Notes under the pieces: model-generated
Databases searched by the model: none
What the model was told of the DNA's origin: nothing
What the model saw: the letters and a program-made list of their open reading frames with translations, nothing else
Translations under genes and position numbers: made by a program
DNA from: an uncultured Candidatus Melainabacteria bacterium
GTDB taxonomy: Bacteria > Cyanobacteriota > Vampirovibrionia > Gastranaerophilales > Gastranaerophilaceae
Assembly (NCBI GenBank): GCA_937891325.1
Contig: CALAFU010000024.1
Coordinates: 1-5,117, forward strand
Direction: 5' to 3'
Length of the DNA stretch: 5,117 nt
In this document: positions 1-5,116 of the stretch, in pieces
Layout of the letters: each line of letters opens with the position of its first letter
How positions within the stretch are numbered: position 1 is the stretch's first letter

Positions 1-14
1 ATGTTTTGAGCATG

Positions 15-32
15 TTGTTAAGTTTTGTTAAG
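15..32 (-). promoter_or_regulatory. Tandem TTAACA direct repeats (possible response-regulator box)
   Basis: The 8-nt word TTGTTAAG occurs twice on the plus strand, at 15-22 and 25-32. On the minus strand this is CTTAACAA twice, so the TTAACA cores lie exactly 10 bp apart, about one helical turn. Such spacing is typical of direct-repeat sites of OmpR/PhoB-family regulators, and TTAACA-like repeats are known for PhoP/PhoB boxes in Bacillus and cyanobacteria. If it is an operator, the likely target is a minus-strand gene beyond the left edge of the window. An ATG lies at 13-11 on that strand, but no ribosome-binding site precedes it. The assignment is weak, because a word of this kind can recur by chance in AT-rich DNA. 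Confidence 0.25.
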
Positions 33-60
33 ATAATATATACTCGGTTATATATATCTT
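30..60. repeat. AT-rich inverted repeat (hairpin)
   Basis: Left arm 30-42 and right arm 49-60 are complementary over 12 base pairs, with one unpaired A at position 36. The six-base loop is CTCGGT. The arms are almost pure A/T apart from one G/C pair near the base. It overlaps the second TTGTTAAG copy by three bases. It could be a weak RNA hairpin, or an AT-rich promoter region read as a palindrome by accident. No T-tract follows it on either strand. Confidence 0.4.
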
Positions 61-78
61 GGGATAATTTACAATGAA

Positions 79-106
79 GGCGCGGGTTTCAGCTGAAACC
101 CGCGCC
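79..106 (-). terminator. GC-rich perfect palindrome downstream of clpP, probable terminator
   Basis: Arm GGCGCGGGTTTC (79-90) pairs perfectly with GAAACCCGCGCC (95-106). The central AGCT is itself self-complementary, so all 28 bases form one palindrome. G+C is 20 of 28, in sharp contrast to the AT-rich surroundings. It lies 33 bases past the clpP stop codon, where a 3'-end hairpin is expected. However, the bases after it on the minus strand (TTCATTGTAAATTATCCC) contain no U-tract, so it is not a canonical intrinsic terminator. It may act as an RNA-stabilising 3' hairpin, a U-tract-less terminator, or a dispersed palindromic repeat. Confidence 0.55.
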
Positions 107-138
107 GCTACATGGTTTTAGTAAATTTATAAAATTAA

Positions 139-759
139 TTATTTGTTATCGTGAGTTGACATCAAAACTTTGTCAATCAAACCATATTCCATAGCTTCTT
201 GAGCTGATAAGTAGTGGTCACGTTCGCAATCTTCAACTACTTTTTCAACTTTTTGACCAGAATTTTCTGCAATGATTGTTGTTAACATCTTTTTCATACG
301 TAAGATTTCTTTTGCTTCTAATTCAATATCTGTTGCTTGACCTTGAGCACCGCCTAAAGGTTGGTGAATCATAATTCTTGCGCTTGGCAAAGCCATTCTC
401 TTACCTTTTGTACCAGAGCAAAGCAAGAAGGCACCCATTGATGCAGCTTCACCAATACAAATTGTTTGAACATCTGCTTTAATCAATTGCATTGTATCAT
501 AAATTGCCATACCAGCAGTAATTACACCACCTGGGCTGTTGATGTATAACATGATATCTTTTTCAGGGTTTTCGCTGTCTAATAACAACATTTGCGCAAC
601 GATTGAATTTGCTAATTCATCATCGATTTCATCACCTAAGAAAATAATTCTTTCTCTTAAAAGTCTTGAAAAGATATCAAAAGAACGTTCCCCTCTTGAA
701 GATGCTTCAATAACTGTTGGAACGTAGCTTAGGATTTTATTTCTTGTTGTGCTTTCCAT
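139..759 (-). CDS. clpP: ATP-dependent Clp protease proteolytic subunit ClpP
   Basis: ClpP is the serine peptidase that forms two stacked heptameric rings in the cytosol. It degrades proteins unfolded by the partner ATPases ClpX, ClpA or ClpC. At 206 residues it has the normal family length. The oxyanion-strand motif NSPGG is at 74-78, the nucleophile Ser107 is in GEAASMGA, His132 is in IMIHQPLGG, and the catalytic Asp is Asp181 in CERDHYLS, so the triad is complete. The short N-terminal segment before YVPTVIEAS resembles the axial-loop propeptide region. The start is supported by a full AAGGAG at 770-765, five bases from the ATG. No clpX, tig or lon is visible beside it. It follows the terminator of the upstream gene, so it is probably transcribed on its own. 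Family assignment is secure. Confidence 0.97.
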   Translation of the reverse strand: MESTTRNKILSYVPTVIEASSRGERSFDIFSRLLRERIIFLGDEIDDELANSIVAQMLLLDSENPEKDIMLYINSPGGVITAGMAIYDTMQLIKADVQTICIGEAASMGAFLLCSGTKGKRMALPSARIMIHQPLGGAQGQATDIELEAKEILRMKKMLTTIIAENSGQKVEKVVEDCERDHYLSAQEAMEYGLIDKVLMSTHDNK

Positions 760-783
760 TTTATCTCCTTTGTTTATATATTT

Positions 784-810
784 ATCATACTATAAATATA
801 TAAAAATCAA
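784..810 (-). promoter_or_regulatory. Candidate clpP promoter
   Basis: The 68-base gap between the clpP start and the preceding terminator hairpin must hold the clpP promoter if that terminator works. On the minus strand the best -10 candidate is TATGAT (789-784). It is preceded by TTGATT (810-805) at a short 15-bp spacing, in a very AT-rich stretch. An overlapping alternative -10 is TATAGT (794-789). No heat-shock operator such as CIRCE or a CtsR heptamer repeat is evident. The boxes are plausible but not distinctive in such AT-rich DNA. Confidence 0.35.
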
Positions 811-811
811 A

Positions 812-847
812 TTTTTAATAAAAATAAAAGAGAGCTTTCGCCCTCTT
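812..847 (-). terminator. Intrinsic terminator after the pentein-fold gene
   Basis: On the minus strand AAGAGGGC (847-840) pairs with GCTCTCTT (835-828). This gives eight base pairs including one G-U, closed by a GAAA tetraloop of the stable GNRA type. The T-rich stretch TTATTTTTATT follows directly. The hairpin begins three bases after the upstream gene's TAA stop, so it ends that transcript and separates it from clpP. Confidence 0.85.
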
Positions 848-850
848 AAA

Positions 851-2062
851 TTATTTGTTCATTAATGTATTAATCTTTTCTGTAACTAATGTTTGTGCGT
901 TTGTGAAAAATTCCGCATAATCAAAAGTTTTAATCGCTTCAAGAATTTCGTTACCCTTTTCGATAAAGAATTCTTTGTTTAACTTTACTGAGTTCATTTC
1001 TCTATCGTAATTTCTCTTTAATGGAACATAGAAATCAGCTAACCCACCGCCCATTTCAACAACATCGTCAAATGGAACAGAAGTTACATCAACCTCTTTG
1101 TTTCTTAATTCTGTAATTAAATTTTCAAATCTTTCGTCCACCAAAACTCTGTTTGGACCTACAACAATGATGCTTGAAGCATATTGTTTTGCATCTTCTG
1201 GATTTACATCAATAAAATCCCAATTAGCTAGAGGTTTTGGCATTTCGCTCGTAATTGCGCTTGGAACTCTTACTGCTAATTTTGGTCTAATCAAAGTTAA
1301 AACATCGTCTAAGTGAACAAAACCGTTGATATCAATGCTGTAAACTTTATAGTTAGGACCTAAAACAGATTGCAACCATCTTACACCGGTTGAACTTGTA
1401 CCACGAGCAGAGTGACCTACATAAACATTATGTCCGTCAACCAAAACATCATTACCTTCAATGTACAACGATTTTTCAGGAAATGTAGGTGAAGGAATTG
1501 GAGCTGCCACATATCTGATTGTAGGGTCTTCTTTTACATAAGGTTTTAAGATACGTCTTACAATAAATCTATTTTTATCATTCATTGGTGCGCGAGTTGC
1601 ACATTCAATAACGTTGTTACCGATTACAACAAATGAATTTTTAGGAAACAAGAAATTGTTACCTTGTTGAACGTATTTCATATATTGCAATTCAGCTGCA
1701 TCAAGAACTTCTGGATTTAATCTTTGAACATTAACATTTTTGCCTTTTAATTCTCTTGCAATATCATCTGATTGCTTTGAAATACCAGAATATAATGCTG
1801 GGTTAACTTGTTGAATTGGTTTACCTGCATCTTTTTTCATTTGAGCCTCGTTTTTCACAATGTAGCCGTAACCAAGAATTGACTTGTGAATTGACGGTAC
1901 AGTTAGCATTTTTTGAGAACCTAAAACAACTGTGTCTAAAGTATCCCATTCGTGTTCAACATAAACTTTAGAGTCTCTATTCACTGTTTTTGTAGGCACT
2001 AGCATAAAACCAATAATCAAAAATGCAAGAACAAAAGCAATAATATTAATAAATTTTCTCAT
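851..2062 (-). CDS. Membrane-anchored amidinotransferase-like (pentein-fold) protein, likely lacking the catalytic cysteine
   Basis: This 403-residue protein resembles the guanidine-modifying superfamily (glycine amidinotransferase, arginine deiminase, DDAH). Landmarks in order are EHEWDTLDTVVLGS (36-49), FPKNSFVVIGNNVIE (139-153), EGNDVLVDGHNVYVG (202-216), TGVRWLQSVLGPNYKVY (225-241), HLD (250-252), NRVLVDE (304-310) and VPFDDVVEMGGG (329-340). Asp205 and His250/Asp252 fit the family's catalytic Asp and HxD. The C-terminal motif, normally GG-x-x-H-C, reads GGGLADF, with Ala342 and Asp343 where His and the nucleophilic Cys belong. The only cysteine is Cys154, elsewhere in the fold. Residues 4-23 form one hydrophobic segment after a short basic start (MRK) with no lipobox, so the domain is probably tethered outside the cytoplasmic membrane. 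The start is supported by AAGGA at 2073-2069. The fold call is from remembered motifs; substrate and function are unknown. Confidence 0.75.
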   Translation of the reverse strand: MRKFINIIAFVLAFLIIGFMLVPTKTVNRDSKVYVEHEWDTLDTVVLGSQKMLTVPSIHKSILGYGYIVKNEAQMKKDAGKPIQQVNPALYSGISKQSDDIARELKGKNVNVQRLNPEVLDAAELQYMKYVQQGNNFLFPKNSFVVIGNNVIECATRAPMNDKNRFIVRRILKPYVKEDPTIRYVAAPIPSPTFPEKSLYIEGNDVLVDGHNVYVGHSARGTSSTGVRWLQSVLGPNYKVYSIDINGFVHLDDVLTLIRPKLAVRVPSAITSEMPKPLANWDFIDVNPEDAKQYASSIIVVGPNRVLVDERFENLITELRNKEVDVTSVPFDDVVEMGGGLADFYVPLKRNYDREMNSVKLNKEFFIEKGNEILEAIKTFDYAEFFTNAQTLVTEKINTLMNK

Positions 2063-2076
2063 ACCTTATCCTTAAT

Positions 2077-2110
2077 AAAAAATCAAAGGAGTACTAAATA
2101 GTACTCCTTT
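2077..2110 (-). terminator. Intrinsic terminator after secY
   Basis: AAAGGAGTACT and AGTACTCCTTT are perfectly complementary (11 base pairs, 2110-2100 with 2095-2085, loop ATTT on the minus strand). GA and six T residues (2082-2077) follow. It starts ten bases after the secY TAG stop. This is a textbook intrinsic terminator, so the ribosomal/secY transcript should largely end here. The next gene's ribosome-binding site (2073-2069) starts only three bases beyond the T-tract. Confidence 0.9.
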
Positions 2111-2120
2111 GCGTTATATT

Positions 2121-3461
2121 CTATTGTTTCAAGAATGTTTCGTAGTTTCTAGCCAACAAGTGAGAGCGAACTTGGTTAATCAAATCTAAAGCAACCCCAA
2201 CCATGATGATTAGAGATGTAGCTCCGATACCTTGCAAGGTCTTGATGCCTGTTGCATAAGATGCAACAGATGGAACTAATGCAATCAAACCAAGTGCAAT
2301 AGCACCGATGAAGGTTGTCTTGCTTAAGATTTTATCCAACGCTTCTGCTGTTGGTTTACCAGGTTTAATCCCTGGAATTGAAGAACCGTATTTTTTCAAA
2401 TTAGTTGCAATATCTTTAGGTTGCATATTCGGCATAATTGATGCATAGAAGAATGTCAACGCAAAGATTAACAAGAAATAAATAATGTAATACGGAATTC
2501 CGTCTGGACTTAAGAATTGAGTCAAGCCCATAACTGAGTTTTTAATCCAACCAGCTGGTAAGTTAGCTTGACCAACTAAACTTAAAGCTGTTGTTGGGAA
2601 TAACAAAATCGCTATAGCGAAGATAATCGGCATAACACCACCTGGGTTAAGTTTGAACGGAATGAAAGTATTCACACCGCCATAAACCTTGTTACCAACC
2701 TGGCGTTTTGGATTGATGATAGTAACTTTTCTTACTGCTTCTTGCATAATAACGATTACAACCATTGTTGCGAAGAAGATAAGAAGTAACATAAATAAGC
2801 CGAAGCCTAAAGATGAGTCTCTAGCTACCATTTGAGCAGTTCGTGATGAATAAATTGGGATACCAGAAATGATACCAACAAAGATAATCAACGAACCGCC
2901 GTTACCGATACCTTTTTCTGTAATAAGTTCAGAAAGCCACATTACAAGAACTGAACCAGCTGTAAGAACAGCAACTGAACTAATATAGAACATAATCGGA
3001 TTTATACCTGGAAGAATAGCTCCTGGTAAGTGATTCATGTACACCATAAAGATTACGGCTTGGAACGCAGCCAAGATTACTGTAAAAATTCTAGTGTATT
3101 GAGATAATTTTCTGCGACCTGCTTCGCCTTCTTCTTTTTGAAGTTTTTCTAAAGAAGGGATAACAACAGCCATCAATTGGATAATGATAGATGCTGTGAT
3201 AAAAGGTCCGATACCTAAAGCAAAGATAGAAACTTTACCTAAAGCACCACCAGAAAATAAATCTAAGAATCCGATTAAATTATTGCCACTAGCGATATTT
3301 GAGAATATAGCGTTATTTATACCGAACACAGGCATTTGAACGCCAAAACGGAAGGCTGCAATCATTAAAACAGTAAATATAATTTTACTTTTTAAGCCTG
3401 AAGCGTTCCACATTGACATTAAGTCAGCAGATGTCGGCATTCTCATTTTACCTTGTTGCAT
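2121..3461 (-). CDS. secY: Preprotein translocase subunit SecY
   Basis: SecY is the ten-helix pore of the SecYEG translocon in the cytoplasmic membrane. It works with SecA for secretion and with the ribosome for membrane insertion. At 446 residues it is full length. The plug/TM2 region GGALGKVSIFALGIGPF spans 71-87. The second SecY signature, around LSELITEKGIGNGGSLIIFV, spans 176-195. The basic cytoplasmic loop QEAVRKVTIINPKRQ is at 240-254, the C5 loop SIPGIKPGKPTAEALDKIL at 361-379, and the tail ends RNYETFLKQ. The upstream gene stops only 2 nt before this start, so translation may be coupled. ATG 3461 has no well-placed Shine-Dalgarno (AAAGG is 16 bases away). Met6 at 3446 has AAGG four bases upstream, giving a 441-residue protein that may be the true form. 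An intrinsic terminator follows. Usual neighbours adk and map are absent. Confidence 0.97.
   Translation of the reverse strand: MQQGKMRMPTSADLMSMWNASGLKSKIIFTVLMIAAFRFGVQMPVFGINNAIFSNIASGNNLIGFLDLFSGGALGKVSIFALGIGPFITASIIIQLMAVVIPSLEKLQKEEGEAGRRKLSQYTRIFTVILAAFQAVIFMVYMNHLPGAILPGINPIMFYISSVAVLTAGSVLVMWLSELITEKGIGNGGSLIIFVGIISGIPIYSSRTAQMVARDSSLGFGLFMLLLIFFATMVVIVIMQEAVRKVTIINPKRQVGNKVYGGVNTFIPFKLNPGGVMPIIFAIAILLFPTTALSLVGQANLPAGWIKNSVMGLTQFLSPDGIPYYIIYFLLIFALTFFYASIMPNMQPKDIATNLKKYGSSIPGIKPGKPTAEALDKILSKTTFIGAIALGLIALVPSVASYATGIKTLQGIGATSLIIMVGVALDLINQVRSHLLARNYETFLKQ
3451..3454 (-). promoter_or_regulatory. Shine-Dalgarno favouring an internal secY start (Met6)
   Basis: AAGG on the minus strand (3454-3451) is followed by TAAA and the ATG at 3446-3444. 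This is close to the GGAAGG-TAAAA-ATG arrangement at rpsE in the same window. It lies inside the first codons of the longer secY frame. It therefore suggests initiation at Met6, with Met8 as a second in-frame ATG, rather than at 3461. Coupled re-initiation at 3461 cannot be excluded from sequence alone. Confidence 0.5.
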
Positions 3462-3463
3462 AA

Positions 3464-3907
3464 TTAAACTAATTCAACCTTTCCGCCTGCAGCTTCTATT
3501 TTTTCTCTAGCTGATGGAGTTACATAAGTAGCTTTTACAGTAACTTTTCTTTTAATTTCGCCGTTACCCATAACTCTTAAACCTTGAGTTGAAGGGTGAG
3601 CTTTTTTAGCTTCTTTCAATGATTCTAAAGAGATTTCATCTAAAGATAATCTTTCGATAGCGCTAACATTGATTTCAGCGTATTTAATTTGGTTGATTAA
3701 TTTAAAGCCTTTTAATTTAGGCATTTGTCTGTATGATGGCATTTGACCACCTTCAAAACCTCTTTTAGAGCTTCTACCAGCACGTTGACCTTCACCATTA
3801 GCACCACGGCAAGATGTTTTACCATGACCTGATGCACGACCACGTCCGAATCTTTTTGATTTTTTTGTAGAACCTTCTGCAGGTCTTAAATCTTCTAATG
3901 TAATCAT
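3464..3907 (-). CDS. rplO: 50S ribosomal protein L15
   Basis: L15 is a large-subunit protein that binds 23S rRNA and helps late 50S assembly. The 147-residue length is normal. The glycine- and arginine-rich rRNA-binding N-terminus (RFGRGRASGHGKTSCRG, 19-35) leads into the conserved FEGGQMP (51-57) and the lysine-rich stretch PKLKGFK (63-69). The C-terminal globular signature VTVKATYVTPSAREKIEAAG (122-141) matches the family's conserved C-terminal pattern. The start has AGAAGGA upstream, with nine bases between AAGGA (3921-3917) and the ATG. It lies 23 nt after rpmD and 2 nt before the longer secY frame, in the conserved order rpmD-rplO-secY, so it belongs to the same transcript. Nothing unusual is seen in it. 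Confidence 0.97.
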   Translation of the reverse strand: MITLEDLRPAEGSTKKSKRFGRGRASGHGKTSCRGANGEGQRAGRSSKRGFEGGQMPSYRQMPKLKGFKLINQIKYAEINVSAIERLSLDEISLESLKEAKKAHPSTQGLRVMGNGEIKRKVTVKATYVTPSAREKIEAAGGKVELV

Positions 3908-3930
3908 AATTATTTATCCTTCTTTCTAAA

Positions 3931-4122
3931 TTATTCTACAACTTTAACTAAGTGAGATACTTTGTTAACCATACCCATAATTGTTGCGCTTGGAGCGTGT
4001 TCAACAACTTGGTTCATTTTGCGTAAGCCTAATGCTGCAACTACTTTTCTTTGAGCAGGAGAAGCACCGATTAAGCTACCAACTAATTTAATTTGTACTT
4101 TTTTTGTTTCTGTTTTAGCCAT
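3931..4122 (-). CDS. rpmD: 50S ribosomal protein L30
   Basis: L30 is a small globular protein of the large ribosomal subunit. The 63-residue sequence shows the bacterial L30 pattern: beta strand VQIKLVGSLIGA (9-20), SPAQRKVVAALGLRKMNQVVEH (21-42) and MGMVNKVSHLVKVVE (49-63). AAAAGGA at 4137-4131 sits eight bases before the ATG. It lies between rpsE (53 nt upstream) and rplO (23 nt downstream), its classic position. From memory, photosynthetic cyanobacteria and plastids lack this gene, so its presence is informative when weighed against the cyanobacteria-like S5 next to it. Identification rests on length, motif and context, which all agree. Confidence 0.95.
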   Translation of the reverse strand: MAKTETKKVQIKLVGSLIGASPAQRKVVAALGLRKMNQVVEHAPSATIMGMVNKVSHLVKVVE

Positions 4123-4175
4123 TTTTATAATCCTTTTTTACAATAATCAAAGTAATAACGAAATTAGACAGGTTA

Positions 4176-4829
4176 CTAATTTAATAATTCTGCCATAGTC
4201 AAGCCACGTTTTTTAGCAACGTCTGAGAATGGAGTCAATTTTTGTAAAGCGTCTAAAGTTGCATTTGCTGCGTTAAGAGGTGATTTAGAACCTTGAGATT
4301 TTGATAAGATATTTTCAATACCAGCAAGTTCTAATACTGAACGAACAGCACCACCAGCGATAATACCTGTACCTTGAGCAGCAGGTCTTAACATAACTGC
4401 ACCAGCGCCTGAAACACCTTTAATTGGGTGTGGAATAGTTGTTTTGAAAATTGGAACATTGATTAAGTTTTTACGTCCGTCAGCGATAGCTTTTTGGATA
4501 GCGATAATAACTTCAGCTGCTTTAGCACAACCTACGCCAACTTGACCTTTTTGGTTACCAACGATAACAACAGCACGGAAGCTTAATTTTTTACCACCTT
4601 TAACTACTTTTGTTACACGTCTGATTTGAACTACACGTTCTTGCCATTCAGAAACCGGTTTTTCTTCTTGAGTTTCGATTTTTTTACGACGAGAGCGTTG
4701 TTTTCTTTCGCCTTTTTCTCTTGCTACATCTTCAAACTCTTCGTGAGCTTCTTCTGTAGATTCTTCAGTTGCTTCAGCTTTTGTTTCTTCTACAACTTCA
4801 GTTTGTTCTAATTTTTCTTCGTTTGACAT
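4176..4829 (-). CDS. rpsE: 30S ribosomal protein S5 with a charged N-terminal extension
   Basis: S5 is a small-subunit protein near the mRNA entry channel that takes part in decoding accuracy and 30S assembly. The N-terminal S5 double-stranded-RNA-binding domain covers about 62-130 (WQERVVQIRRVTKVVKGGKK, then FRAVVIVGNQKGQVGVG). The C-terminal domain covers about 145-212 (MLRPAAQGTGIIAGGAVR, LELAGIENILSKSQGS). At 217 residues it exceeds the usual roughly 165. The excess is an N-terminal tail of about 60 residues, glutamate-rich in 4-38 and then arginine/lysine-rich in 39-51, probably disordered. GGAAGG at 4840-4835, five bases from the ATG, supports the long start. The gene ends with tandem stops TAG TAA. 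It is the first gene of the visible unit. rplR, the usual upstream neighbour, is not in the 288 bases before it. Confidence 0.97.
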   Translation of the reverse strand: MSNEEKLEQTEVVEETKAEATEESTEEAHEEFEDVAREKGERKQRSRRKKIETQEEKPVSEWQERVVQIRRVTKVVKGGKKLSFRAVVIVGNQKGQVGVGCAKAAEVIIAIQKAIADGRKNLINVPIFKTTIPHPIKGVSGAGAVMLRPAAQGTGIIAGGAVRSVLELAGIENILSKSQGSKSPLNAANATLDALQKLTPFSDVAKKRGLTMAELLN

Positions 4830-4956
4830 TTTTACCTTCCTTATAAAGTAATACTACTAAACTTTTCTTTTTTAATATTTGTTTTGAATACGCCAAAATA
4901 CAAGCTATTTAAGCCTATTGGAAATTCATATTCAACGTGAGTTTTCTGACATGGAA
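4830..4956 (-). other. Long AT-rich untranslated leader of rpsE (inferred)
   Basis: If transcription starts about seven bases after the TATAAT at 4968-4963, the leader is roughly 125 nt, long for a gene with an ordinary Shine-Dalgarno (GGAAGG at 4840-4835). I see no clear riboswitch class and no strong hairpin in it. One near-repeat is visible (AATAGGCTT followed by AATAGCTT, around 4901-4918). A frame is open from 4960 to 4841 (about 38 codons) but has no ATG or ribosome-binding site. Whether the leader is regulatory is unknown. Confidence 0.3.
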
Positions 4957-4962
4957 TAGTTT

Positions 4963-4986
4963 ATTATAAAAAATCTTGAATTGCAA
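4963..4986 (-). promoter_or_regulatory. Candidate promoter of the rpsE-rpmD-rplO-secY unit
   Basis: The minus strand carries a perfect -10 consensus TATAAT at 4968-4963, preceded by a T-run. TTGCAA at 4986-4981 resembles a -35 box, but the spacing is only 12 bp. At the normal 16-18 bp the sequence is GC-rich with no -35 match. The overlapping palindromes TACGTA and AACGTT (4991-5001) lie just upstream and could be an operator. A promoter is expected somewhere here because rpsE opens the unit after at least 288 non-coding bases. Confidence 0.45.
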
Positions 4987-5008
4987 GCCCTACGTAACGT
5001 TTTGTGAA

Positions 5009-5116
5009 AAGGCAAATATGTCTATAAGACTATAAGGGTTAAGTGGATAAGTCGAACTATAATCAAATTGTCATTTCAATTATAAATGACTTATCGTCTT
5101 ATAGTCTTATCGCCTT
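5009..5116. repeat. Nested imperfect inverted repeat built on 8-bp-spaced ATAAG motifs
   Basis: ATAAGACTATAAG (5024-5036) is perfectly inverted as CTTATAGTCTTAT (5098-5110). Inside it, GATAAGTC (5046-5053) pairs with GACTTATC (5088-5095), TATAAT (5058-5063) with ATTATA (5079-5084), and AAAT (5065-5068) with ATTT (5073-5076). Outside it, AAGGC (5009-5013) matches GCCTT (5112-5116), but only across a ten-base bulge. Both arms repeat ATAAG at about 8-bp steps: at 5024, 5032, 5039 (as TTAAG) and 5047 on the left, and as CTTAT at 5090, 5098 and 5106 on the right. It could form a long cruciform or an RNA hairpin, be a miniature foldback element, or serve as an array of protein sites. It may continue past the window edge. 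Confidence 0.7.

Noticed and set aside
539..727. Plus-strand open frame of 62 codons
   Set aside because: It lies wholly antisense to the conserved part of clpP, has no ribosome-binding site and resembles no known protein.
1098..1316. Plus-strand open frame of 72 codons
   Set aside because: It is antisense to the pentein-fold gene, whose motifs are clear in this stretch. It is a shadow frame.
4626..4811. Plus-strand phenylalanine-rich open frame of 61 codons
   Set aside because: It is the complement of the Glu/Lys-rich S5 tail. GAA/AAA codons read backwards give TTC/TTT, which explains the Phe bias.
4841..4960. Stop-free minus-strand frame before rpsE
   Set aside because: About 38 codons with no ATG and no Shine-Dalgarno. 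It does not match the C-terminus of L18 or another recognisable protein.
4969..4990. Possible terminator with CTTG/CAAG stem and T-run before rpsE
   Set aside because: The stem is only four base pairs, too weak to support. The T-run is better explained as part of the TATAAT promoter region.
5002..5028. Plus-strand promoter TTGTGA...TATAAG pointing right
   Set aside because: Both boxes are poor, the spacing is 15 bp, and the second box is part of the ATAAG repeat array. No plus-strand gene is visible.
5021..5110. CRISPR array
   Set aside because: The repeated unit is about 8 bp with no spacers of regular 30-40 bp length. It is not CRISPR architecture.
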